A DNA stretch of 64,000 bases from Desulfohalovibrio reitneri (GCF_000711295.1 NZ_JOMJ01000004.1:310001-374000); one strand, 5' to 3'; shown: positions 15,632 through 23,731, numbered from the stretch's first letter. Program-made: numbers and translations. Notes: generated by a model from the letters alone, not told the origin.

Positions 15632-16996
15632 ATGGCGGAGACCAAGCGATACGACGTGCTGATCCTCGGCGCGGGCCCCGGCGGCGGGGCCGCGGCGGGC
15701 AAGTGCCTGGAGGCGGGCAAGACCGTGGCCATGGTGGAGTCCTACGGCTTCGGCGGCACCTGCCCCCTGCGCGGCTGCAATCCCAAAAAGGCCCTGCTGG
15801 GGCCGCCCGAGGCCATGGCCATGGTGGAAGGGGTGCGCTCCATGGGGCTGCGGGGCGAGTTGTCCATCCACTGGCCGGAACTGATGGCCTTCAAGCGCAC
15901 CTTCACCGAGGGACTGGCCGACCGCATCCGCTCTCACTACGAGGAAAAGGGCGCGGCCACCTTCTTCGGCAAGGCCCGCTTCGTGGGCGACCGGGAGGTG
16001 GAGGTGGAGACGGATGACGGCGTGGTCCGCCTTGTCGGCGAGCACGTGGTGGTCTCCACCGGCCAGCGGGAACGCGACCTGGACGTGCCCGGCAAGGAGC
16101 ACGTCTCCTCCAGCGACGATTTCCTGGAACTGGACGAGCTGCCCGGCCGCATCGTTTTCATCGGCGGCGGCTTCATCTCCTTCGAGTACGCCCACATCGC
16201 CCAGCGCGCCGGGGCGCAGTGCACCATCCTGCACCGCAGCGAACGGGTGCTGAAGCCCTTCGACGCCGACCTCTCCAAGGTGCTGGTCCAGGCCAGCCGG
16301 GAGTTGGGCATCGACGTGCGAACCGAGACGCCGCTGCACTCCATCACCGCCCGCCCGGGCGGCAGCTATCTGGTGCGCGGCTGCGAGGACGCCCACATGG
16401 AGGTCAAGGCGGACATGGTCGTCCACGGCGCGGGCCGCGTGCCGGACCTGGGGGCGCTGGACCCCGCCGCCTCCAACATCGCCTGGAACAAGCACGGCGT
16501 GGAGGTGGACGAGTACATGCGCTCCACGTCCAACCCCAAGGTGTTCGCCGCGGGCGACTGCGCGGACACGCCCTACGCCCTGACCCCCACGGCCGATCTG
16601 GAAGGCACGGCGGTGGGGGAGAACATCGTGGGCGGCCTTTCCCGAAAGGTCTCCCACCAGGGCATTCCCTCGGTATGCTACTCCCTGCCGCCGCTCATGG
16701 CCGTGGGCGCGCTGGAGGAGCAGCTCCAGGAGCGGGGCGTGCCCTTCGAGAAGAAGGAGCACGACCTGAGCGACTGGTTTTCCTGGAAACGCCTGGGCGA
16801 CAAGCACGCCCGGGCCAAGGTGCTGGTCTCGCCCGACGACGGCCGGGTGCTTGGCGCGCACATGGTGGGGCACGAGGCGCAGGAGCTGTCCAACATCTTC
16901 GCCGTGCTGGTGCGCCTGGGACTGCCCAGAAAGGACCTGGACCAGGTGCTCTGGTCCTATCCCACCTGCGGCTACTACGTGCGCTACATGTACTAG
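15632..16996 (+). CDS. FAD/NAD(P)-dependent disulfide oxidoreductase-like flavoprotein
   Basis: This 454-residue protein belongs to the glutathione reductase / dihydrolipoamide dehydrogenase class. FAD binding: LILGAGPGGGAAAG at residues 10-23. Redox disulfide: CPLRGC near 47-52, a variant of CxxxxC. NAD(P) site: FIGGGFISFEYA near 178. Second FAD motif: VFAAGDCADTPYALTP near 305. The C-terminal dimerisation domain ends YPTCGYYVRYMY, where the usual catalytic HPT is YPT and no His-Glu pair follows. The substrate is thus probably not glutathione, lipoamide or Hg; a low-molecular-weight thiol or metal reductase are possibilities. It starts behind AGGAGG and is monocistronic. Confidence 0.85.
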   Translation: MAETKRYDVLILGAGPGGGAAAGKCLEAGKTVAMVESYGFGGTCPLRGCNPKKALLGPPEAMAMVEGVRSMGLRGELSIHWPELMAFKRTFTEGLADRIRSHYEEKGAATFFGKARFVGDREVEVETDDGVVRLVGEHVVVSTGQRERDLDVPGKEHVSSSDDFLELDELPGRIVFIGGGFISFEYAHIAQRAGAQCTILHRSERVLKPFDADLSKVLVQASRELGIDVRTETPLHSITARPGGSYLVRGCEDAHMEVKADMVVHGAGRVPDLGALDPAASNIAWNKHGVEVDEYMRSTSNPKVFAAGDCADTPYALTPTADLEGTAVGENIVGGLSRKVSHQGIPSVCYSLPPLMAVGALEEQLQERGVPFEKKEHDLSDWFSWKRLGDKHARAKVLVSPDDGRVLGAHMVGHEAQELSNIFAVLVRLGLPRKDLDQVLWSYPTCGYYVRYMY

Positions 16997-17006
16997 GGGG
17001 ACGGAG

Positions 17007-17031
17007 CGCGCCGGGCCCCGCGCCCGGCGCG
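17007..17031. terminator. GC-rich hairpin between convergent genes
   Basis: A perfect 9-bp GC stem (17007-17015 with 17023-17031) around a 7-nt loop lies 10 bases after the flavoprotein stop and 11 before the HDOD gene end. It lacks a T tract, so intrinsic termination is uncertain. Confidence 0.4.
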
Positions 17032-17042
17032 TAAAGAACGGT

Positions 17043-17894
17043 TCAGCCCGTGGGCAGCAGGGCGTCGCGCAGTTCGTCCAGGTCGTCCATGAGTTCGGCC
17101 AGGGCCATCTCGGAGTCCTCCACGGTCAGCCCCAGCCGCTCCACCGCGCCGGGGGCGGGCTGGTAGCAGATGCCGTCCAGGCCCAGGCCGATGCCGGCCA
17201 TCTTGGTCAGGCAGTCGCCGCAGTGGGCCAGGTCCAGGGCCTTGTCGCGGAATGGCGCGTCGTCCGGGGAAAGCCGCCAGTGCACGATTTGCACGATCTC
17301 GCGGGGCAGCCCCCAGTCCTTGAGCAGCACCGCGCCCACCTCCGGGTGGGAGACGCCCAGCACCTGTTCCTCTGCCAACTGGAAGGGAATCCCCTCCTCC
17401 TGGGAAAGTTCCAGAATGGCCTGCCCGTCCACCTCCAGAAACGAGCCCAGCACAAGCTTGCCGATGTCGCCCAGCAGGGTGGCGGTAAAGGTGTAGACCG
17501 GGGTTTCCCCGGTGGTGGCGGTTCCCAGGCGCTCGGCGGCCAGGGCGGCGGCCACGGAGTGCTCCAGCAGCGCGCCCGCCGGCATGTCGTAGCCCTTTAT
17601 CTCCCGCCCCGCACGGGAGGCCAGGCCGGAGGCGGCCAGAATCTGCTTGACCTTGATGGAGCCAAGGCGGTTGATGGCCTCGCGCACGCTGGAGTAGGCG
17701 CGCAGCCCGGCGTAGTAGCCGGAGTTGGCCACCCGCAGGAGCTGGGCCGTGAGGGAGGGGTCCATCTCGATGAGCCGGGCCAGCTCGTCCAGGTCCGCCC
17801 CGGGGTCGGCCGCCAGGCTGAGCGCCTTGGCGATGGCCGGGGGCATGGCCTGCACTTCGCGCACCTTGTCCAGAACAGCTTCGCGCTTGCTCAC
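17043..17894 (-). CDS. HDOD-domain protein
   Basis: This 283-residue protein has an HDOD domain over residues about 15-215: MPPAIAKALSLA, MDPSLTAQLLRVANSGYYAG, INRLGSIKVKQI and a late GVSHPEVGAVLLKDWGLP segment. HDOD domains are HD-like but usually non-catalytic, and are common in regulatory proteins of chemotaxis, surface behaviour and stress. The C-terminal part includes a helical tail rich in Asp and Glu. The GTG start at 17894 overlaps the cheD stop in a GTGA and has GGAGAAGG upstream, so it is translationally coupled to cheD. A link to chemotaxis signalling is inferred from that pairing. Confidence 0.88.
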   Translation of the reverse strand: MSKREAVLDKVREVQAMPPAIAKALSLAADPGADLDELARLIEMDPSLTAQLLRVANSGYYAGLRAYSSVREAINRLGSIKVKQILAASGLASRAGREIKGYDMPAGALLEHSVAAALAAERLGTATTGETPVYTFTATLLGDIGKLVLGSFLEVDGQAILELSQEEGIPFQLAEEQVLGVSHPEVGAVLLKDWGLPREIVQIVHWRLSPDDAPFRDKALDLAHCGDCLTKMAGIGLGLDGICYQPAPGAVERLGLTVEDSEMALAELMDDLDELRDALLPTG

Positions 17895-18382
17895 AACGCC
17901 TTCTCCTTGCCGAGGCTCTTCACAACCACGGAACCGTCCCGCATGTCCAGGCTGAAGGTGCGGGGCACGGTGCCGCCGAACTCGTGCGCGGACAGGGGCA
18001 GCTCGTTCTTTTCCAGCAGGCGGCACAGGGCGGCGGTGTTGCGGGCGCCGGTGTCGAAGGCCCCGGCCAGCCCCAGCATGTGCGCCCCGCCAGCGGCCTT
18101 GAGCACTAGGTTGCCGCGCTTGGCCCCCTTGCGGAACATCTGCCGGATGAGGGCGGACACACCGGTGGTCACGAACATGGCCGGGGTTACTTCCGCCTTT
18201 TTCGGGGCCAGCCTGGCCAGTGGCAGCAGGCAGTGGACCAGCCCGCCCACTCCGTTGTCCGGATCATAGACCGCCAGGGCCACGCACGACCCCAGGGAGT
18301 AGGTTATGAGCAGGTCGCGCGGGGAGGTGGAGACCCGCATGTCGGAGATGCCCACCACCACGCGGTTCGGGGGGTAGGTCAC
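17891..18382 (-). CDS. cheD: Chemoreceptor glutamine deamidase CheD
   Basis: This 163-residue CheD protein has the catalytic motifs YSLGSCVALAVYD, in which the Cys is the nucleophile, GLVHCLLP, which supplies the catalytic His, and a C-terminal FGGTVPRTFSLDMRDG segment. CheD deamidates glutamines of chemoreceptors and interacts with CheC-type phosphatases. The GTG start at 18382 is preferred over a longer frame because GGAGG lies 11 bases upstream and the conserved region starts immediately (VTYPPNRVVVGISD). It forms an operon with the HDOD gene. No other chemotaxis gene is in the window. Confidence 0.88.
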   Translation of the reverse strand: MTYPPNRVVVGISDMRVSTSPRDLLITYSLGSCVALAVYDPDNGVGGLVHCLLPLARLAPKKAEVTPAMFVTTGVSALIRQMFRKGAKRGNLVLKAAGGAHMLGLAGAFDTGARNTAALCRLLEKNELPLSAHEFGGTVPRTFSLDMRDGSVVVKSLGKEKAL

Positions 18383-18646
18383 GGTCGTACGAGCCTCCGG
18401 GGGGGAGCGGCGGCCGGGACGGACCGGCTGGCGGCGGTGTGGAGTGTGCGGAAACGGTTCATGTTGCCTCGCAGTTTGCCGCATGCCTAGCACGAGGACG
18501 ATTATATTGCGAAGGTAGGGAAACCCTGCCCGTAATTGTCCGGATTGTCATGGAATGTTTGGAAATCGCCAAGAAACCGTCACCTCCCTCGTCCATACGA
18601 AAGGCTCGGGAAACCTGTAGCGGCAACCCAGACTGCGAGGAAGGAC

Positions 18647-18997
18647 ATGACGGATCAGGAAAAACTGGCCATCAGGCGCCACCTGGAAGAGCGGCTGGAG
18701 CATCTGCTGGAGGGCGAGCAGGCCGGAGCCAAGGCCGAGGCCTGCGCCGACGAGAACGAGTACGCCTCCCGCGTGAGCGAGCAGAACCTCAACGTGGCCC
18801 TGAGGGAGCGGACGGCGCGCGAGATCAACGAAATCCGCGAGGCCGTGCGCCGCATGGACATGCTGGGGTACGGACTGTGCGACGAGTGCGGGGAGGACAT
18901 CTCCGCCCGCCGCCTCAAGGCTCGGCCCACGGCCACCCTCTGCATCCGCTGCCAGAGCGGGATGGAGGAGGGCGGCGCCATGGCCCGCGCCATGTAG
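18647..18997 (+). CDS. DksA/TraR-type zinc-finger regulator
   Basis: This 116-residue protein has the DksA layout: an N-terminal coiled-coil (residues 5-75, rich in Glu and Arg, with DENEYASRVSEQNLN near the turn) and a C-terminal C4 zinc finger CDECG-(18 residues)-CIRC. DksA proteins enter the secondary channel of RNA polymerase and adjust initiation with ppGpp. The expected DxxDxA tip is not obvious here; DENEYA takes its place, as in the short DksA-like paralogues. It starts behind GAAGGA and diverges from cheD. The gene symbol is left blank because several paralogues are usual in this group. Confidence 0.85.
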   Translation: MTDQEKLAIRRHLEERLEHLLEGEQAGAKAEACADENEYASRVSEQNLNVALRERTAREINEIREAVRRMDMLGYGLCDECGEDISARRLKARPTATLCIRCQSGMEEGGAMARAM

Positions 18998-19299
18998 CGT
19001 CAGCCTTCGCGTTCGCCGGGCTCCGGGCCCTTGGCGATTTCCAGGCGGGCCGCCTTGGCGGTTCGTCCGGGATGCGGGGATTCCCTCGCGCCGTCGCGCG
19101 GCCGCGCATGGCGGGTGGCGCCCGGGGGCCGGATTCGCCGAACGACCGCCACGCGGCACCGCTTGGTTGGAAGAATGCTGGCACGGGTGGGCGAAAAAAC
19201 CGCATATTTTTCGAAAGTGGGAAAAATGTCCCTCCGGGGGTGGCTATTTCAGTGTCCGGGTGGTAAGAATCGTTTCTTCACACCACAAGGAGGAACGCC
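18998..19299. other. Intergenic region with an AT-rich inverted repeat
   Basis: No coding sequence is supported in these 302 bases. An inverted repeat with 7-bp arms, ATTTTTC (19206-19212) and GAAAAAT (19221-19227), stands in an otherwise very GC-rich stretch, about 75 bases before the 54-aa gene, and may be an operator. No confident promoter boxes were found. Confidence 0.4.
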
Positions 19300-19464
19300 A
19301 TGACCAAAACGCGTGACATCGAATCCACGCCGCGTTCTTCCCGCGACTCCCGGATGCAGGCCATCCACCAGGGCAACGAGACGCGCGAGCGGATGGCCAG
19401 GGCCGCCGAGGACGCCATTCGCCGTCAGCGCATCGAAAGCGGCGAAATGCCGTCCGGCTCGTAA
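19300..19464 (+). CDS. Small 54-residue charged protein
   Basis: This 54-residue open reading frame has a near-consensus ribosome site (AAGGAGG, 7 bases before the ATG) and a good terminator about 110 bases downstream. The product is hydrophilic and rich in Arg, Glu and Ala, with no Cys and no membrane segment. Its middle (MQAIHQGNETRERMARAAEDAIRRQR) would form an amphipathic helix, while the N-terminus (TRDIESTPRSSRDSR) and the SGEMPSGS tail look disordered. It is not recognised. An AT-rich inverted repeat stands upstream. The translation signals, more than the protein itself, argue that the gene is real. Confidence 0.65.
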   Translation: MTKTRDIESTPRSSRDSRMQAIHQGNETRERMARAAEDAIRRQRIESGEMPSGS

Positions 19465-19570
19465 TCGCGCCGAGTCGCGCGAGGAACCCCCCGCACAAGA
19501 GGCGTCCGGTGGCGGCCGAGCAGCCGCCCGCCGGGCAGCGCCGAACATCCTTCGAAACGAAGGCGAATTC

Positions 19571-19600
19571 CGCCGCGTCCATCCGGTCGCGGCGTTTTTT
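19571..19600 (+). terminator. Rho-independent terminator
   Basis: Stem 19571-19577 pairs with 19588-19594 and is followed by six T residues on the plus strand. It lies just before the end of the convergent membrane protein gene and serves the 54-residue gene. Confidence 0.75.
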
Positions 19601-19612
19601 CGTGCGGCGCGG

Positions 19613-20521
19613 CTAGATTTTCTCCACCGGCTCGCCCGGCTCGCCCGGTTCGGGCATTGGCGGGTACTCCGCCCGCAGGAAGCTGTAGGCGAACCGGTTG
19701 AAGGCCATGGTCAGTCCCAGGGCCAGCAGGGCCGCGGCCAGCCCCAGCAGGGGAGCCAGCAGGGGCGGGGCGGTGAGGGCCAGCCGCATGATGAGGGTGG
19801 AAACGGCCAGCCCGGAGTTGCGGAAAACGGCGTGGAACCATGGAGCGTCCAGCTGCGAGGCCAGCACGATGAGGATGTCCGAGAAGATGAGCACGGTGTA
19901 GAAGGTTTTGAAGAAGCCGTAGGGCTCGTAGCTCATGAAGAGCAGGTAGCCGTCGTAGGCGGCCGAGCCGGCGAAGCCCGCCAGCAGCACCAGGGACAAC
20001 CCCTTCTTGAAGGCCACGAACCGCTCCACGGCCGAGTCGTCGCGGATGGTGCGGAAGTGGCGCTGGCGGTAGTAGAAGCCCAGGACCACGAAGATGGCCA
20101 GAGCCCCGGACGCCTCGGCCAGAATGGTCAGCAGCGGCTCCAGGTCGCGGGTCAGGTCGATGGGCTCGGGGAAATACTTCAGCTGCTTGAAGGCCCCGCG
20201 CAGCAGGATCAGCGCCAGGATCTCCAACTGCTTGCCCACGGAGCGGGAAAAGGAGCTTGGCAGGGCGAAGACCAGCCCCAGCACCTCCACGGCCAGCACC
20301 AGGGTGAAGGCCAGGTCGATGGCGTAGTAGTGGGAGCTGGGCGTCAGCCGGGCCAGCGAATGCGGCAGCATGCCCCATATCTTCAATTGAATGCCCGCCA
20401 GACCGACCAGAAATGTCAGAACGAGCAACGCCCCCACCCTCTTCTGCATTCCCCGCGACTCCCACAGCCCGTGCAGGTAATCGAAAACGCGGGAAAAGAG
20501 ATTGAGCAGGCAGTTGGGCAT
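19613..20521 (-). CDS. Integral membrane protein of unknown function
   Basis: This 302-residue protein has about six hydrophobic segments (near 28-50, 66-88, 130-152, 174-192, 204-222 and 240-275), a basic N-terminus and a proline-rich acidic tail (MPEPGEPGEPVEKI). A central stretch, FFKTFYTVLIFSDILIVLAS, resembles membrane proteins in which a helix pair surrounds charged residues, but no family was recognised. It starts behind AAGGAG and lies 133 bases downstream of the MOT1-type transporter on the same strand, so it may belong to the arsR operon. No catalytic motif is visible. Confidence 0.75.
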   Translation of the reverse strand: MPNCLLNLFSRVFDYLHGLWESRGMQKRVGALLVLTFLVGLAGIQLKIWGMLPHSLARLTPSSHYYAIDLAFTLVLAVEVLGLVFALPSSFSRSVGKQLEILALILLRGAFKQLKYFPEPIDLTRDLEPLLTILAEASGALAIFVVLGFYYRQRHFRTIRDDSAVERFVAFKKGLSLVLLAGFAGSAAYDGYLLFMSYEPYGFFKTFYTVLIFSDILIVLASQLDAPWFHAVFRNSGLAVSTLIMRLALTAPPLLAPLLGLAAALLALGLTMAFNRFAYSFLRAEYPPMPEPGEPGEPVEKI

Positions 20522-20654
20522 GGGGACTCCTTGCGAAAAAAATGGATCGGCAAAGCCTACCCCGTGGCGGGTTTTGAATACAACCCCCCGGGAGGTACGC
20601 TGGATTCGGCACAGGGCGGAAAGGGAACGGCCTGGCCAGGGCCGGGCGCTGCGC

Positions 20655-21854
20655 TTACACCGACAGCTTCTTCCACTTCAGCGCCCAGGCCAGGGCGATG
20701 CCGACGACGAAGCCCCAGGCCAGATTGGCCGCCAGGGTGATGCCCAGGATGAGCAGGGCCACGAAGAGGTCCTTGCGCTGGCGCAGGTCCAGGATGGTCA
20801 GGGCCAGCTGCGACCCGGCGAAGAGCAGCAGCACGCCGAGCACGGCCATGGGAAGCAGGTTCAGCACCGCCACGATGTCCTCGCCCAGCAGCAGGGCCAG
20901 CAGGACGAACGCCCCGCCGATCATCAGGTTCGATCCGGCGGTCCTGGCTCCGAAGCGGTAGTGGGCGGCCAGGCCGCCAGCCCCGTGGCACATGGGGAAG
21001 CCGCCCAGCAGGAAGGCGCCAATGTTGGCCAGGGCCATGCTGACGCAGACCCGCTTGTTGGTCACGCGGCCGCTTTTCTCCGGGAAGTACTCCCGCGACA
21101 GGTCGGTGTAGGCGATGCTGGCGTTGCCCAGGGTCATGGGAAGCTGCGGCAGCACCAGGGCGAACAGGGCGAAGGTGAAGTCCGTTCCGGCGGGGAGGCC
21201 GAAGGGCATGATCTTAGGCATGTGGAAACCGGGGCTGATGGCCGCCAGCCCGCCACCCGCGCCGAAGAGCAGGCCGCAGAGCAGCCCCAGGACGACCACG
21301 GCCAGCCCCGCGGGAAGCCTGCGGTTTTCCAGCAGCGCCAGGGTGACGATGCCGCCCAGCACCCCCAGGAGGACGCCGAAGGGAATCGGCCCGAGGTCGG
21401 GCGCGTTGAGGAAGGGCTCGGCCGCCCCGCGCAGTTCCTGGTATTTCGAGGTGCCGAGCATGAAGCGCACGCCCCCGGCCATGAGCAGCACGCCGGTGGA
21501 AAGCTGGATGCCCCGGATGACAGCGCGGGGAGTGAGCTTGCGGATGACGTCGATGCCGCCGGACAGGCTCACGGCCAGCAGAAAGAGGCTCATGAGCAGG
21601 GAGGAGGCCAGGATTTCCTGCGGGGCCATGGCCGTGGCAATGGCGTAGGCGCCGACGACCTTCATGGGCTGCACCGGCACCGTCAGCCCGAAGTAGACCC
21701 CGGAGACGATGTAGAACAGCCCGATGCCGAGGAAGATGCCCGTGGCGCTGAGGTTGTTGACGAGGATCATGGCCACGGCGATGGGCAAAAGCGTGCCCAG
21801 ATCGCCCAGCGAGCCGGACAGTTCCATGCGGTTGAAGGCGTACCGTGCGGTCAT
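20655..21854 (-). CDS. MOT1-type molybdate/sulfate transporter
   Basis: This 399-residue, roughly ten-helix membrane protein is of the MOT1 branch of the SulP superfamily. Diagnostic segments are ELSGSLGDLGTLLPIAVAM near residue 11, VPVQPMKVVGAYA near 60, and the PMCHGAGGLAAHYRFGARTAG motif near 293. MOT1 proteins import molybdate with high affinity; related members carry sulfate. There is no STAS domain. It begins 4 bases after the stop of an 81-residue Cys-rich protein gene and downstream of an ArsR regulator, so uptake may respond to a thiol-reactive or metal signal. Molybdenum supply for formate dehydrogenases would fit a sulfate reducer; the substrate remains inference. Confidence 0.83.
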   Translation of the reverse strand: MTARYAFNRMELSGSLGDLGTLLPIAVAMILVNNLSATGIFLGIGLFYIVSGVYFGLTVPVQPMKVVGAYAIATAMAPQEILASSLLMSLFLLAVSLSGGIDVIRKLTPRAVIRGIQLSTGVLLMAGGVRFMLGTSKYQELRGAAEPFLNAPDLGPIPFGVLLGVLGGIVTLALLENRRLPAGLAVVVLGLLCGLLFGAGGGLAAISPGFHMPKIMPFGLPAGTDFTFALFALVLPQLPMTLGNASIAYTDLSREYFPEKSGRVTNKRVCVSMALANIGAFLLGGFPMCHGAGGLAAHYRFGARTAGSNLMIGGAFVLLALLLGEDIVAVLNLLPMAVLGVLLLFAGSQLALTILDLRQRKDLFVALLILGITLAANLAWGFVVGIALAWALKWKKLSV

Positions 21855-21858
21855 CTCG

Positions 21859-22104
21859 TCAGTTTTTGGGTTTGGCTGTATTGTGGACTATCCGCTCGTG
21901 ATTCTCTTTTTTCGGGCTGAGGTAGGCGTGCACAGCCTGTTTCAGGCTGGCTTCGGGGCGGAGAAAGCACGGTCCCAATTCCCCCTGACCGCCCCCGCAC
22001 GAGCAATGGCCGCATTTGGCCAGGGAGTCAAGCAGACGCCGCTTCTCCTCCCTGTCCGTGGCGGCCTCCGCGGCCGCGAGCACTTCATCGGGACTTTTCT
22101 TCAT
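21859..22104 (-). CDS. Small Cys-rich protein in an ArsR operon
   Basis: This 81-residue protein is not recognised. The start MKKSPDEVLAAAEAAT is supported by GGAGGA upstream and replaces a longer frame with no such site. A helical, charged N-terminus (EEKRRLLDSLAKC) is followed by CGHCSCGGGQGELGPC, five cysteines including the one before it within about 20 residues, and then by a short basic tail. The Cys cluster suggests binding of a metal, a thiol compound or an Fe-S cluster. The gene lies between arsR and the MOT1-type transporter, 86 and 4 bases away, so it probably works with the transporter. Confidence 0.75.
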   Translation of the reverse strand: MKKSPDEVLAAAEAATDREEKRRLLDSLAKCGHCSCGGGQGELGPCFLRPEASLKQAVHAYLSPKKENHERIVHNTAKPKN

Positions 22105-22190
22105 CGGTCCTCCGCGAAGGCGCACACTAGAACAGCGCCCTCCGTTTGATCGGGAAGCCGGGCGGGCCACCCGCCCGGCTGGTGCTGAAT

Positions 22191-22646
22191 CTATTTTTCC
22201 TTTTCGTCGGGCTTGCAAGGATGGTCCCGCACGTCTCCGTGGCATTTTCTGATCTGCTCCGGGGAGCACTCTTCCGGCTTGGTTTCGAGGTTCTCTGGCT
22301 TTTGGCAGCAGGAGTTAGCGTCGCACATGGTCGCCTCCAAGGGGAAGTTTGGGTGGCTCGCATCAGGATTCGGCATCCCTGCCAGCTCGTTGGCCATGGC
22401 GGCCAGCCGCGCCAGGGCCCCGGCATCCACTTGGTAGTGCACGTGGTAGCCCCGCTTTTCGGGCCTCACCAGCCCGGCCTGGCTCAGCACCCGCAGATGC
22501 TGGGAAGCTGCCGGGGCGCTGATGCCCAGGGATCGGGCCAGGGCCCCCACGCACAGGCACCGCGTAGAAAGCGTCCGCAGCATCCTGACGCGGGTTTCCG
22601 AGGAAACGAGCTTGAAAAGGCGGGCCGCCTCACGGGAATCGAGCAT
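22191..22646 (-). CDS. ArsR-family regulator with Cys-rich tail
   Basis: This 151-residue protein has an ArsR/SmtB winged helix in residues 1-85: AARLFKLVSSETRVRML, a recognition region with SISAPAASQHLRVLSQAGLV-like features, and a wing GYHVHYQVD. RCLCVGALA, near residue 30, places two cysteines at the position used for metal sensing in ArsR (the ELCVCDL motif). Unusually, a tail of about 50 residues carries six more cysteines (CDANSCC, ECSPEQIRKC, HPC). It probably represses itself, the Cys-rich protein and the MOT1-type transporter through a TTAAG palindrome just upstream. The effector could be a metal or a sulfur compound. Confidence 0.87.
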   Translation of the reverse strand: MLDSREAARLFKLVSSETRVRMLRTLSTRCLCVGALARSLGISAPAASQHLRVLSQAGLVRPEKRGYHVHYQVDAGALARLAAMANELAGMPNPDASHPNFPLEATMCDANSCCQKPENLETKPEECSPEQIRKCHGDVRDHPCKPDEKEK

Positions 22647-22664
22647 GCAATCACCACCGTTTGA

Positions 22665-22688
22665 TTAAGTGTTTTGTAAATTGCTTAA
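22665..22688. promoter_or_regulatory. Likely arsR operator (TTAAG palindrome)
   Basis: TTAAG and CTTAA arms enclose a 14-base AT-rich centre (22665-22688), 19 bases before the arsR start codon. An AT-rich palindrome in this position is typical of ArsR/SmtB operators. The arms are short, so the call rests mainly on position. Confidence 0.55.
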
Positions 22689-22885
22689 AAAGATAGTCCC
22701 TGTCAAGACGGCGCGCCGACATGGCGAAGGAACCTGTCGTCCAGGAACAGGGGATTGCCACGATGTGCTGGGACAAAGCATGTTGTTGGACCAACAAGCT
22801 GTCACGGGGGAGAGCATGAGACGTCCAGGGAAGGCGACTTCAGACGGAAGACTCCCGCGTAGCCCGGATGAGGGGTGGGGGGCAT

Positions 22886-22915
22886 CCGCCCGGAGCCGGG
22901 CCCGGCTCCGGGCGG
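22886..22915. repeat. Perfect 30-bp palindrome after ribB
   Basis: Bases 22886-22900 are the exact reverse complement of 22901-22915, with no loop. It lies 27 bases past the ribB stop. No T tract follows on either strand, so it may be a factor-dependent or weak terminator, or an mRNA 3'-end stabiliser. Confidence 0.6.
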
Positions 22916-22941
22916 GAAAGTCGCGTTGTGGCGTCTTGCGG

Positions 22942-23601
22942 TCAGGCCGCGGCGGGGCGGGATTCGGTCGCGCGCCGGTATTCGGCCACGGACTCCACGG
23001 AGAGGATGGGCATGCGGTGAGCCTGGGCGAACCGCTCTATGTCCGCTCCCCTGGCCATGGTGCCGTCCGGGTTGGTCAGCTCGCACAGCACCCCGGCCGG
23101 TCGCAGTCCGGCAAGGCGCATCAGGTCCACGGTGGCCTCGGTGTGGCCGCGTCGCTCCAGCACGCCGCCGGGGCGGGCGCGCAGGGGAAAGACGTGGCCG
23201 GGCCGGGACAGGTCGCACGGGCGGGCGTCCTCGGCCACGGCGGCCAGCACCGTGGTCAAACGGTCGGCGGCCGAGACCCCGGTGGTCACGCCCCGCGCCG
23301 CCTCGATGGACACAGTGAAGGCGGTGCCGTACTGGCTGGAGTTGTCCTCCACCATGGGCGGCAGGTCCAGGGCGTCGGCTTTCTTATGGGTCAGGCAGAG
23401 GCAGACGATGCCGCTGCATTCGCGGATGAGCAGGGCCATCTGCTGTCGGGTGAGGGTCTGGGCCGGAAAGATGATGTCGGCCTCGTTTTCCCGGTCCTGG
23501 TCGTCGACCACCAGGATGCCCCGGCCGTCGCGCAGGGCCGACAGGGCCCCCTCCACGTGCTCGGGCCCGAAGCGGCCTGTGGGGAAGGAATACTGATTCA
23601 T
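22942..23601 (-). CDS. ribB: 3,4-dihydroxy-2-butanone 4-phosphate synthase RibB
   Basis: This 219-residue monofunctional RibB converts ribulose 5-phosphate to 3,4-dihydroxy-2-butanone 4-phosphate and formate for riboflavin synthesis. Signatures: [15 protein letters not shown] near residue 33 (metal and catalytic acids), TTGVSAADR near 106, [10 protein letters not shown] near 133 and [11 protein letters not shown] near 149. There is no fused GTP cyclohydrolase II domain, and the length is normal for RibB. It stands alone behind an FMN riboswitch and its own promoter, so it should be repressed when FMN is plentiful. Confidence 0.93.
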   Translation of the reverse strand: MNQYSFPTGRFGPEHVEGALSALRDGRGILVVDDQDRENEADIIFPAQTLTRQQMALLIRECSGIVCLCLTHKKADALDLPPMVEDNSSQYGTAFTVSIEAARGVTTGVSAADRLTTVLAAVAEDARPCDLSRPGHVFPLRARPGGVLERRGHTEATVDLMRLAGLRPAGVLCELTNPDGTMARGADIERFAQAHRMPILSVESVAEYRRATESRPAAA

Positions 23602-23731
23602 GGCGGCGCTCCCGTGCGCTGAAGGATAAAGCCAGAATCAGGGCGAAAGGAGAGAGGCCTCGCCGCCCCCGGGGCGGCTGGACCCAAAGAAAGACGGATC
23701 GCGCCCGACTGCCGGGCCGCCCGTCCCGTGT

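Larger units (their letters stand above)
22647..22941. other. Intergenic region between arsR and ribB
   Basis: No gene is supported in these 295 bases. They contain the arsR operator (22665-22688) and a perfect 30-bp palindrome (22886-22915) just beyond the ribB stop codon. Nothing else was recognised. Confidence 0.6.

Noticed and set aside
14300-16873. Very long open frame on the minus strand opposite mqnD and the flavoprotein (857 codons)
   Set aside because: GC-rich sequence leaves antisense frames open. The product is His/Gly/Ala-rich without motifs, while the plus strand holds two well-supported genes.
18536-18646. N-terminal extension of the DksA-type protein
   Set aside because: The added residues look random, and GAAGGA stands correctly before the internal ATG at 18647.
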